Shown here piece after piece: positions 1 through 6,733 of a stretch of DNA of 13,169 bases; position 1 is the stretch's first letter, and each line of letters opens with the position of its first letter. The notes beneath the pieces are model-generated. The model ran no database searches, was not told the origin of the DNA, and saw only the letters and a program-made list of their open reading frames with translations. Source of the stretch: Flavobacteria bacterium RIFCSPLOWO2_12_FULL_31_7 (lineage in GTDB: Bacteria; Bacteroidota; Bacteroidia; Flavobacteriales; Flavobacteriaceae); the NCBI GenBank assembly GCA_001800945.1, contig MGWJ01000163.1, positions 1 to 13,169 on the forward strand, written 5' to 3'. The position numbers and the translations under genes were made by a program.

Positions 1-204
1 GTTTGGTTTTTTTGCGTTGTCTAAACTCATTTTTGCTCCTGGACGCGCATTTCTTGCGGCACAACCACAAACCGAATTTACAACTACTAAAGTTGTTCCT
101 TCTTTACTTATTGCTTGTTCAACTGTTTCAGCTGAATATAAATCTTGAAAACCAGCCTCAGATAATTCTGCACGCATGGGTTTTACCATTTCTTCTGGAT
201 ACAT
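1..204 (-). CDS. BrxA/BrxB family bacilliredoxin, N-terminal part (cut by window edge)
   Basis: The minus strand is open from an ATG at 204-202 to the window edge, giving 68 codons beginning MYPEEMVKPMRAEL. Residues 38-50 (TLVVVNSVCGCAA) contain the Cys-Gly-Cys active site (C46, C48) of the YphP/YqiW (BrxA/BrxB, formerly DUF1094) family. These are small thioredoxin-fold proteins, about 140 residues in the family, that remove bacillithiol from S-bacillithiolated cytosolic proteins, so roughly half is present here. Known for the family: Bacteroidota members occur where bacillithiol or a related low-molecular-weight thiol is made. The gene is divergent from the 355-1182 gene and has its own TAnnTTTG box 32 bases upstream. 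Family assignment is secure. The choice between BrxA and BrxB cannot be made from half a protein. Confidence 0.93.
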   Translation of the reverse strand, partial: MYPEEMVKPMRAELSEAGFQDLYSAETVEQAISKEGTTLVVVNSVCGCAARNARPGAKMSLDNAKKPN

Positions 205-235
205 ATTTTTGTATTTAAATAGCGTTTATAAAGTG

Positions 236-243
236 CAAATTTA
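236..243 (-). promoter_or_regulatory. Bacteroidota-type -7 box for the bacilliredoxin gene
   Basis: On the minus strand this reads TAAATTTG, an exact match to TAnnTTTG. It lies 32 bases before the ATG at 204 and predicts a leader of about 25 bases. No convincing TTG lies at the usual -33 distance, so the call rests on the -7 match and its position. Confidence 0.5.
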
Positions 244-329
244 CAAAGTTTTTAGCTTTACACATATAAACTTATCATAAAGATTTGTTATCGTTTGATA
301 AATTTCTACAAATCCTGAAAATACTATTT

Positions 330-337
330 TATATTTG
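330..337 (+). promoter_or_regulatory. Bacteroidota-type -7 box for the 355 gene
   Basis: TATATTTG matches TAnnTTTG exactly and ends 17 bases before the ATG at 355, predicting a short leader of roughly 10-12 bases. A -33 TTG is not evident; the upstream sequence at the right distance is only T-rich. Confidence 0.5.
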
Positions 338-354
338 CATCAATTAGTTAAGTT

Positions 355-1182
355 ATGCGATATATTATTTTATTTTTTTTAAGTATTACTACGTTCAGTT
401 GGGCTCAAGAGCTGAAAGATGCCGAAATTGAGGTAGTTAGTGTGAAAAGCAAACCAAAAGTGGCAACCATTTTAAAAAGATTGAACAAGCAATTGCTTAA
501 AAAAACAGATACCACCAGTTTTGTTTTCGATTTGCGTCAAGTGAATTTGAAAAATTCGGATACTATTATTAATCGAAACGAAGAACAGATTTTAAAAATT
601 ACCAACTTCAATAATACGTTTTCGAAAAAAAATGTAATAGAAAATAAAAACAATTGGTTTTCTAATTTTAAAGAAATTTTTGCAGCTTATTCTGCTGAAG
701 AATCGCCAATTGGATGGCTTTCGGGTTACCCAATTCGTAAAAATTTAACTACTGCCGAATTAGACTTTTTTATTCATCCAAATGGGTATGTATTTACACG
801 AGAATGGTTGGATAATGAGGAATTATTAGTCACATTCGAATCAAATGGGTTTTATAAAGGTAGTTTTGTGGTAGATAAGAATTACAATTTATTGCAATTG
901 AATTACGAAACACAAGAGCCTTATCCGTTTTTTTACACGAGTGAAGAAAGTATTGGTAAAAATCATAAATTCACTTCCAATTGGATTTATCAAAGAGAGA
1001 AAGTGGCAATGAGTTTTGAAATTGTGAAAAATAAAATGGTATTGAAATCGTTAAGTATCGAAGAAAAATTACGCGATTTTACGTTCAAACGTTTTGATGA
1101 AAAAGGAGCAATTTTTACGGATGTGAATCAGTTTTACACCAATATTAAACTGGTAAATAAGAAGTATTTGGAGGAAGATTAA
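355..1182 (+). CDS. Secreted or periplasmic protein of unknown function
   Basis: This 275-residue protein opens with a clear signal peptide: MRYI followed by a hydrophobic run and a cleavage site after Ala17-Gln18, the usual flavobacterial pattern. There is no lipobox Cys, so it should be released into the periplasm or associate with the outer membrane. The mature part starts with a Lys-rich segment (residues 20-50) and continues with alternating aromatic and polar stretches typical of beta-structure, for example HPNGYVFTREWL and SNGFYKGSFVVDKNYNLLQL. I recognise no catalytic motif and cannot name a family. The start is supported by the -7 box just upstream and by the signal peptide beginning directly at this ATG. 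It stands as a single transcription unit between the divergent bacilliredoxin gene and the convergent lycopene cyclase gene. Confidence 0.85.
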   Translation: MRYIILFFLSITTFSWAQELKDAEIEVVSVKSKPKVATILKRLNKQLLKKTDTTSFVFDLRQVNLKNSDTIINRNEEQILKITNFNNTFSKKNVIENKNNWFSNFKEIFAAYSAEESPIGWLSGYPIRKNLTTAELDFFIHPNGYVFTREWLDNEELLVTFESNGFYKGSFVVDKNYNLLQLNYETQEPYPFFYTSEESIGKNHKFTSNWIYQREKVAMSFEIVKNKMVLKSLSIEEKLRDFTFKRFDEKGAIFTDVNQFYTNIKLVNKKYLEED

Positions 1183-1187
1183 AAATT

Positions 1188-1216
1188 TAGCCACGAATTT
1201 TCGAATTAATCGAATT
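1188..1216. repeat. CGAATT direct repeats, possible remnant of a flavobacterial intergenic repeat
   Basis: Three direct CGAATT copies (1194-1199, 1202-1207, 1211-1216) spaced 8 and 9 bases follow TAGCCA just after the stop of the 355-1182 gene. The TAGCCACGAATT start resembles short dispersed intergenic repeats I recall from Flavobacterium genomes. It sits in the 47-base gap between two convergent genes. No U-tract terminator hairpin is visible there. Confidence 0.4.
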
Positions 1217-1229
1217 GGAAAACTTACTT

Positions 1230-2366
1230 CTAAAAAACCCTTTTCAACAACGCTTTAATAAACAAACCTTTCGGACACATCCAAATGACTTGTAAATCTT
1301 CCCAAAAAGAAGTTTCTTCATCTAAAAATTTAAAAATTAAACCCGCTTTTCCTGTTTTAAACATGCTGGAGAAAATAGCGCTCCCATGTTGATTGGTTCG
1401 ATATAAAATGTCAATTAATAACAAATCGTAAAACCAAAACTTATTGATTTTATGAAACTTCGTGAAGTCGGTTTCTTTTTTTAAAAATCGTACTAAATCT
1501 TTAGATTTTTTCACCGAATTTTTAAACGTATAACCCGTACTGGCTTTGCTCCAACCACCAGCCGAACCTATATTGATAATGTTTTTGCTGTTGTTTTTCC
1601 AAAATGGAAAACAAGTCATAGGAATATTACCTTGTTCTTTTTCTACAATTTCATATTCCGTAATACCTAATTTCTGAATATAATTTTCAATTTCGGTTTC
1701 GTATTCTGGTTTCGATAATAAATCTTTCGAAAATAAAGTATATTCTATCAATGCTTCACTCGAGGAAGTGGGTAACACATACATAAACCTCGTATTCCCT
1801 TTTTGTTCGACTGAAAAATCCATGAACGTAGGACAATTTTCAGTAAAAACAGCTTCCTTGCTTTTAATAAACCAACCTATAAAATGTTGTTGAACCAATG
1901 GGAATTTAGTTTGTGATGTTACCAGTTCTGGATTGTAAATACTATTGAAAACCTGATTGCAAGTAAAAGATTTAGTTTTGGTTTTCACTACACAATGGTT
2001 ACCTAATTCGGAAAAATCGGTAACTTCATCTTGGAAAATTTCTATGTTGGGTTGTTTGGTAATTTCATCGAAAACCAATTGGTAAAAATCAGCACTTCGA
2101 ATCATTTTATATTCGTACGGTTGCAAATTTAATTGATTGGTAAAGTTTTCGTTTTTAAACCAAGCGTGAGGCCAATTTTTAGAAATTATCTGCTCAAACA
2201 ACTTCTCGGAATCCCAAAAACACCAAGTTCTATCGTTTTTGTTTTTTGAATCGGAATCAATCAATAGTATTTTTTTATCAGAAAACTGACCCGATTGAAT
2301 CATTTCCAAAAGGGTTAATAAAGCAGATAATCCGTTTCCAGTAAAAATGTAATGATAGTGATTCAT
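1230..2366 (-). CDS. crtY: Lycopene beta-cyclase (CrtY/CrtL family)
   Basis: This 378-residue flavoprotein-like cyclase converts the linear psi ends of lycopene to beta-ionone rings, giving beta-carotene, the precursor of zeaxanthin-type flavobacterial pigments. An N-terminal dinucleotide-binding segment (residues 5-20, with GNGLSALL) is followed by the family signature NDRTWCFW (44-51), QHFIGWFI (160-167), FMYVLPTSSSEALIEYTLF (194-212), a Gly-Asn-Ile-Pro-Met-Thr motif (246-251) and GSAGGWSKASTGYTF (267-281). The basic and hydrophobic C-terminus fits membrane association. Length is normal for bacterial CrtY. The gene has no carotenoid partner on either side (crtB, crtI, crtZ are absent from the window), so it appears to be a solitary unit. 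A TAnnTTTG box lies only 5 bases upstream of the ATG. Confidence 0.93.
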   Translation of the reverse strand: MNHYHYIFTGNGLSALLTLLEMIQSGQFSDKKILLIDSDSKNKNDRTWCFWDSEKLFEQIISKNWPHAWFKNENFTNQLNLQPYEYKMIRSADFYQLVFDEITKQPNIEIFQDEVTDFSELGNHCVVKTKTKSFTCNQVFNSIYNPELVTSQTKFPLVQQHFIGWFIKSKEAVFTENCPTFMDFSVEQKGNTRFMYVLPTSSSEALIEYTLFSKDLLSKPEYETEIENYIQKLGITEYEIVEKEQGNIPMTCFPFWKNNSKNIINIGSAGGWSKASTGYTFKNSVKKSKDLVRFLKKETDFTKFHKINKFWFYDLLLIDILYRTNQHGSAIFSSMFKTGKAGLIFKFLDEETSFWEDLQVIWMCPKGLFIKALLKRVF

Positions 2367-2371
2367 GTGCT

Positions 2372-2379
2372 CAAAAGTA
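2372..2379 (-). promoter_or_regulatory. -7 box for crtY, possibly leaderless transcript
   Basis: The minus strand reads TACTTTTG, an exact TAnnTTTG match, ending 5 bases before the crtY ATG. With the usual geometry the transcript would begin at or within a few bases of the start codon. No -33 TTG is seen at normal spacing. Confidence 0.4.
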
Positions 2380-2390
2380 ACTATTTTGAC

Positions 2391-2413
2391 TCATAAAAAA
2401 AAGCGCTTTATGA
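2391..2413. promoter_or_regulatory. Palindrome at the -33 position of the crtY promoter (candidate operator)
   Basis: TCATAAA (2391-2397) and TTTATGA (2407-2413) are perfect inverted arms. Between and overlapping them is the symmetric decamer AAAGCGCTTT (2400-2409). The element lies 12-34 bases upstream of the proposed crtY -7 box, where a repressor or activator would contact the -33 region. Both flanking genes point away from it (crtY left, AraC operon right), so a terminator role is unlikely. Confidence 0.4.
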
Positions 2414-2591
2414 CTGTAAGTTGGGATGTATTAAAAAAGTATAACAATTTCTTTAAATCATGTAACTGTAAATCGTAGACTAGTTCCGAGATTTGTATCT
2501 GAAGTCAATTGTATTAGGATATTTGATAAATTCCAAAAAAATTAAAAACAGGAAAATTGCTTTTAAAAAAGGATACTTTTCTATTAATTCA

Positions 2592-2599
2592 TATATTTA
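2592..2599 (+). promoter_or_regulatory. Weak -7 box for the AraC/receiver/kinase operon
   Basis: TATATTTA matches seven of eight positions of TAnnTTTG and ends 18 bases before the ATG at 2618. No -33 TTG lies at proper spacing. It is the best candidate in the 251-base divergent region but is only tentative. Confidence 0.3.
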
Positions 2600-2617
2600 C
2601 AAGTAAACATAATAGCT

Positions 2618-3169
2618 ATGAGGGCATATTTAAAATTTGATTATAATCTTTTAACCAAAAAACTTCTGGAAGACAAGTTGTTGGATTTCGGTTACAAGTT
2701 TACGATACAAGGATTTGGAGAAATTGAGTTTCTTGAGGAAGTGCCAGAAGACAAAATGGAAGTGTTAAGAAGTGAATTTGAAGCATACGGGATTACAATT
2801 ATTGAAAATCAGAAAACGGTTTTAGTTCAAAAAATTAAAGATATTATTCATGATATGGTTTATTCGGAAGAAGGTCAGAACATAAAAACATCTGTTTATT
2901 TGGCCGAAAAATTAAATTATAATTATGTGTATCTTTCCAATTTGTTTTCGGAAGTAACTTATACTTCTATTGAAAATTATGTTATTATTCAGAAAATTGA
3001 ATTAGCCAAACAACTTTTATTAAATGATAAATTAACGTTAACTGAAATTGCGCATCAACTTACTTATTCTAGTGTGGCGCATTTAAGTAAACAATTTAAA
3101 AATACAACAGGGATTACTCCTTCTGCTTTTCAGAGAATTATTGCCACGCGAAGAGAACGCAATTTATAA
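2618..3169 (+). CDS. AraC-type HTH regulator with N-terminal HMA-like domain lacking metal-binding Cys
   Basis: This 183-residue DNA-binding protein has two parts. Residues 85-178 form an AraC/XylS-type double helix-turn-helix: YLSNLF (105-110), then the second helix pair LTEIAHQLTYSSVAHLSKQF (141-160) and TGITPSAFQR (164-173). Residues 1-64 have the length and beta-alpha-beta-beta-alpha-beta look of a small ferredoxin-like/HMA domain, as in a Bacteroidota AraC subfamily that normally begins with an M-x-C-x-x-C metal motif. Here that region reads KFDYNLLTKKLL and the whole protein has no Cys. It is the first gene of a three-gene operon, 19 bases before the receiver gene, so it is probably the transcriptional output or a co-regulator of that signalling set. 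The AraC assignment is firm; the HMA-like relation is inferred from remembered homologues. Confidence 0.88.
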   Translation: MRAYLKFDYNLLTKKLLEDKLLDFGYKFTIQGFGEIEFLEEVPEDKMEVLRSEFEAYGITIIENQKTVLVQKIKDIIHDMVYSEEGQNIKTSVYLAEKLNYNYVYLSNLFSEVTYTSIENYVIIQKIELAKQLLLNDKLTLTEIAHQLTYSSVAHLSKQFKNTTGITPSAFQRIIATRRERNL

Positions 3170-3188
3170 CTTGTAAAACAATTCCAAT

Positions 3189-3635
3189 ATGGAAAAAGAT
3201 TATATACACATTATCCTTGCGGATGACGATGAAGACGACAGAATGTTTTTTTCAGACGCTTTTGAAGAACTGAAAATTAATACAAAAGTTCAAACTTGTA
3301 ATGACGGGGTTGAGTTGATGAAATATTTAAATAATGAAGACAGTATTTTGCCTCATGTTCTTTTTTTAGATTTGAATATGCCAATGAAAAATGGAATTGA
3401 ATGTTTGGATGAAATTAAAGCAAACAAACGGTTTAACGACATTATTATTGCAATTTATTCTACGTCTTCTTCTGAAGAGCACATTGAAGAGACTTTTATC
3501 AAAGGCGCCAATATTTACATCAAAAAGCCGAGTGATTTTAACGAGCTAAAAAGAGTACTTTCTTATGTGGTTACACTTAATTGGCAATACCATACTTCGG
3601 GTTTAAACAAAGATAATTTTTTATTTAGAATGTAA
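3189..3635 (+). CDS. Stand-alone response regulator receiver (Rcp1-like)
   Basis: This 148-residue single REC domain has no output domain. The acidic cluster is ADDDEDD (11-17), the phospho-acceptor is D61 in LFLDLNMP (58-65), the conserved Ser/Thr is S91 in IYSTSS, and the conserved Lys-Pro is K113-P114 in IYIKKPSDF. All phosphorylation residues are therefore present. This type of receiver (annotated as Rcp1-like, as with cyanobacterial phytochrome regulators) passes phosphate or acts by protein contact rather than binding DNA. It lies 19 bases after the AraC gene and only 2 bases before the kinase gene, so translational coupling with the kinase is likely. The kinase encoded next is the obvious phosphodonor; the adjacent AraC protein is a possible but unproven partner. 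Confidence 0.93.
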   Translation: MEKDYIHIILADDDEDDRMFFSDAFEELKINTKVQTCNDGVELMKYLNNEDSILPHVLFLDLNMPMKNGIECLDEIKANKRFNDIIIAIYSTSSSEEHIEETFIKGANIYIKKPSDFNELKRVLSYVVTLNWQYHTSGLNKDNFLFRM

Positions 3636-3637
3636 TT

Positions 3638-5419
3638 ATGAGTGTTTTTTCGATACATAAATCGCCAATCTTTTTAAGGATGGTGTTTGTTATAGCTATT
3701 TTTATCATGATTTTCGTTACGGCATTAACATACAGACATGTTGAACAGCTAACCTTGTCGTCAAAATCAGTGACACATACTTATAGAGCTACTGTTGAAA
3801 TTGAGCAACTTTATACAAACATTAAAGATTTAGAAATTGAAAGAAGAAATTACTTATTGGTTAATAATAAAAATCTAATTCAGAATATCGAGAATTTAAA
3901 GGTTGAAATTTCTAAGAATTTATTGAGTATTGAATCGACTATCAAGGACAATCCAAAACAAATTCTGCTCTTAAAAAAATTAAAAGATTTAGTGAATGAA
4001 AAATTCAGAATTATAGATAAAGGCATTTATCCTCACAAAGTTTTAACTTATGATCAATTAAAAATAACTTTGTTAGAAGGTAAAATTTTGATGGATAAAA
4101 TAAAAGTTTTTATTAATTCTATGTTGGCGAATGAAAAAGAAGCATTAATTGAAAGAACTAAAGAAAACAACACCATAACCGACTCCACACCCATAATTAT
4201 CTACATTACTTTATTTAGTACGATTGCGGTTGTAATATTAGCTTTTGTGAAAATTAGTAGAGATTTGGAAGAAATGCGTCTAAAAAACGAACAGTTGGCG
4301 CTGAATAACGAATCTAATAGCTTGACGGAACAAATTGGCGATTTCGGAACTTGGTTTTTAAACTTAGAAACCAATAAGTATACGTTTTCTGAAAATGAAT
4401 ACCGATTACTTGGCGTGAAACCTTTTTCTTTTGAAGCTTCTATGGAAGGGTTTTTAAAATACATTCATCCGGAAGATGTATCTTATGTTAAAGATATTAT
4501 TCTTAAAATGATTACTAGAGATAAACTGGTTCCTTTTATGTATCGAGTGATTCGCGCAGATGGAAATTTAAGATATTTAAGAGGAAATGGAAAAATTGTG
4601 ACCAATAAATCGGGTGAAAAAATATTAATTGGTACTACAACAGATGTTACGGACGAAGTTTTAACCAATCAAGCTATTGAACAACGAAATAGAGAATTGG
4701 AAGCCAAAAATAAAGAACTACAAACGTTCAATTATGTGGCGAGTCATGATTTGCAAGAACCACTTCGAAAAATACAAACTTTTATTTCAAGATTGGTTGA
4801 TAAGGATTTAAATTCTCTTTCAGAAAATGGACAACAATATTTACTGAAAATTCAAGATTCTTCCGAAAGAATGCGTGTGCTTATTGATGATTTATTGAAA
4901 TTTTCAAGAGCAAATAAATCGGAACAAATATTCGAACAAACAGATTTAAATGAAGTATTGGAAAATTCTAAACAAGAATTAATTCAAATTATGGAAGAAA
5001 AAAAGGCTTCTGTCCTAAATGATAAGTTGCCTAATTTGAATGTTATCCCGTTTCAAATGCAACAACTTTTTACGAACTTAATCAGCAATTCATTAAAATA
5101 CAGCAAAGAAGATATTGCACCAGTGATTACTATAAAAGTTAGTGAAGTTGATGCGTCTAAGGAAGAAGCCATTCCAGTAAATGAAAAAACTAAATACCAT
5201 AAAATCATTTTCAATGACAATGGAATCGGTTTCGATGTTCAGTATGCTGAGAAAATATTTTTATTATTTAACAGGCTTCATAATAAAGATAAATTTAGTG
5301 GAACCGGAATTGGTTTAGCCATTTGTAAGAAGATTGTAGAAAATCACAAAGGATTTATTTTTGCAGATGGAGAACTAAATGTTGGTGCAACTTTTACAAT
5401 TTATTTACCTGTTTCTTAA
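3638..5419 (+). CDS. Membrane sensor histidine kinase, CHASE3-like and PAS domains
   Basis: This 593-residue inner-membrane kinase has a first transmembrane helix at about residues 13-31, a periplasmic all-helical CHASE3-like sensor region (about 35-182, with ERRNYLLVNN at 69-78), and a second transmembrane helix (about 185-204). A PAS_3-type domain follows (about 232-345, with YIHPEDV and YRVIRADGNLRYLRGNG), then a coiled coil (346-366). The HisKA domain has its phospho-acceptor at H370 in NYVASHDLQEPLRKI. The HATPase_c domain shows the N box around N480-N484, G1 DNGIGF (527-532), F box LLFNRLH and G2 GTGIGL (555-560). All catalytic motifs look intact. There is no C-terminal receiver, which fits the separate receiver gene 2 bases upstream. 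The signal sensed is unknown. This is the last gene of the operon. Confidence 0.93.
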   Translation: MSVFSIHKSPIFLRMVFVIAIFIMIFVTALTYRHVEQLTLSSKSVTHTYRATVEIEQLYTNIKDLEIERRNYLLVNNKNLIQNIENLKVEISKNLLSIESTIKDNPKQILLLKKLKDLVNEKFRIIDKGIYPHKVLTYDQLKITLLEGKILMDKIKVFINSMLANEKEALIERTKENNTITDSTPIIIYITLFSTIAVVILAFVKISRDLEEMRLKNEQLALNNESNSLTEQIGDFGTWFLNLETNKYTFSENEYRLLGVKPFSFEASMEGFLKYIHPEDVSYVKDIILKMITRDKLVPFMYRVIRADGNLRYLRGNGKIVTNKSGEKILIGTTTDVTDEVLTNQAIEQRNRELEAKNKELQTFNYVASHDLQEPLRKIQTFISRLVDKDLNSLSENGQQYLLKIQDSSERMRVLIDDLLKFSRANKSEQIFEQTDLNEVLENSKQELIQIMEEKKASVLNDKLPNLNVIPFQMQQLFTNLISNSLKYSKEDIAPVITIKVSEVDASKEEAIPVNEKTKYHKIIFNDNGIGFDVQYAEKIFLLFNRLHNKDKFSGTGIGLAICKKIVENHKGFIFADGELNVGATFTIYLPVS

Positions 5420-5523
5420 AAAAACATACTTTTTTGATAAATACTTGTTGTTGAATATTGGTTGTTAACTAGATGTGTCAAATTGTTTTTCATTAAATTT
5501 CTAGTTTTGGTTATCTCACTAAA

Positions 5524-5563
5524 AAGTCAGATATTTGCTCAAAGTATGCTTGTTCTCTGACTT
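5524..5563. other. Inverted repeat with long loop downstream of the kinase gene
   Basis: AAGTCAGA (5524-5531) and TCTGACTT (5556-5563) are perfect 8-base arms around a 24-base loop. A weaker 7-base pair (AACTAGA 5467-5473, TCTAGTT 5500-5506) lies before it. No U-tract follows, so this is not a typical terminator. It lies in the 245-base gap between the kinase operon and the next lipoprotein gene, where I otherwise see no gene and no strong promoter. Confidence 0.3.
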
Positions 5564-5664
5564 CCTCACTTCAGATGAAAGACAAAAATGCATCAGAAAT
5601 TTGAGAATTGGCTTTAAAAAAAAACAGCTTATAGTTTCAAATAATTATAGTAAATAAATTTATA

Positions 5665-6333
5665 ATGAATAAGATTATGAGCCGGATTAATAAATTGTTT
5701 TTGGGAATTATTTTCTCCACTTTTAGTATTATCAGTTGTAAAAACGAAGCGCATGAAAAAGCGGAAGGTGATGTGAAGGATTATACGAAATATGTAGATT
5801 CTATAAGTAAAATAGCTACTTCAGAAGCCATAGCTAATTGGGAAAGTATTCAAATAGATTTAGAGAAAGCCAAAACCAAAGCAGAAAATTCTGTTCAACA
5901 AGTTTCTAATAAAAAAGCGCTTCAATCATCATTAGATAAAGGTGCTATTCAGTACAATAAGTATAAAAATTCAATTCTTGCTGAAAAACAAAAAAAGGAA
6001 ACTAAGAAGAAACAAATTCAAATCGCCTTATTTGGAAAAAAGATTGACGAGGATATGAAATTTGAATGGGTAAACAAAGACAACATTCTTAAAGTATATC
6101 AAAATTTTGTGGCCACTACAAAACAAAATAAAAACACCTATTCTATTGAGGATTGGGATGAAGTTAAATTATTATATGAAGCTTTGGACGCCAGAAAAAA
6201 CATTGTTGAAGAAAATGGCTTAACCAAGTCTGACTACAATAAAATTTCTTTATTAAAATTAAAATTTGGCCCAATGTATAGATGGAATAGATTGGGCGCA
6301 AAATCTGAAAAAGAGATACAATCCAAAAAATAA
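5665..6333 (+). CDS. Lipoprotein of unknown function (possibly DUF6565-like), charged and helical
   Basis: This 222-residue protein has a lipoprotein signal peptide: basic MNKIMSRINK, a hydrophobic core, and lipobox SIISC with the lipidated Cys at 25. The mature chain is Lys/Glu-rich and mostly helical, with a coiled-coil-prone stretch at about 60-120. Two segments look alike: YTKYVDSISK...ANWESIQIDLEKAKTKAE (about 40-73) and a later one centred on DWDEVKLLYEALDARKNIVE (about 163-182). Both have Trp-Asp/Glu-x-Ile/Val followed by a helical tyrosine- or glutamate-rich run, suggesting two copies of one module. This resembles Bacteroidota lipoproteins I recall under DUF6565, but I am not sure of that family. 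An in-frame ATG at 5677 is an alternative start. It ends 2 bases before the stop of the convergent thioesterase gene. Confidence 0.8.
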   Translation: MNKIMSRINKLFLGIIFSTFSIISCKNEAHEKAEGDVKDYTKYVDSISKIATSEAIANWESIQIDLEKAKTKAENSVQQVSNKKALQSSLDKGAIQYNKYKNSILAEKQKKETKKKQIQIALFGKKIDEDMKFEWVNKDNILKVYQNFVATTKQNKNTYSIEDWDEVKLLYEALDARKNIVEENGLTKSDYNKISLLKLKFGPMYRWNRLGAKSEKEIQSKK

Positions 6334-6335
6334 GG

Positions 6336-6722
6336 TTATTCTACTTTGATGGCTTTTTTGTTTTCGTCTATCGCTACAAATGTAAATTCACCTGTAATGG
6401 CTTTTTCTCGGGAATCAGAGTACATTTCTTCAATAAAAATATCAACTCTAACTTTTAAGCTAGTGGTGCCTAAATAAGTCACTTTTCCAATCAATTCAAT
6501 AATTGTTCCGTGCGGAATTGGTCTTTTAAAATCAATCCGGTCGCTGCTAACAGTCACCATTTTTTGTCGGCTATAACGCGTGGCGGTAATAAAAGCTACT
6601 TCGTCCATAAATTGCATAGCTGTTCCACCAAATAAAGTATCGTAATGATTGGTGGTATTAGGAAATACCGCTTTAAAAACTCTTGTAGTAGAATCTTTGA
6701 TTTTTTCTTCTTGTGTTTTCAT
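6336..6722 (-). CDS. Acyl-CoA thioesterase, hotdog fold (YciA/BACH-like)
   Basis: This 128-residue protein covers one hotdog domain. It shows the family pattern NHYDTLFGG (25-33) followed by the catalytic-region acid at D40-E41 (MQFMDEVA), then VSSDRIDFKRPIPHGTIIEL (58-77) and the closing strand GEFTFVAID (111-119). Such enzymes hydrolyse acyl-CoA to free fatty acid and CoA in the cytosol, usually as oligomers. The chain preference cannot be read from the sequence. It lies 11 bases downstream of the PAS gene on the same strand, so the two are probably cotranscribed. Its stop is 2 bases from that of the convergent lipoprotein gene, leaving no room for a separate terminator. Confidence 0.93.
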   Translation of the reverse strand: MKTQEEKIKDSTTRVFKAVFPNTTNHYDTLFGGTAMQFMDEVAFITATRYSRQKMVTVSSDRIDFKRPIPHGTIIELIGKVTYLGTTSLKVRVDIFIEEMYSDSREKAITGEFTFVAIDENKKAIKVE

Positions 6723-6733
6723 GTTAGTTATAA

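Noticed and set aside
3..218. Plus-strand frame over the window start
   Set aside because: It is antisense to the bacilliredoxin gene, whose minus-strand translation has a full family signature with the Cys-Gly-Cys site.
4201..4668. Minus-strand frames inside the kinase gene
   Set aside because: They are antisense to the transmembrane and PAS part of an intact histidine kinase and show no recognisable features.
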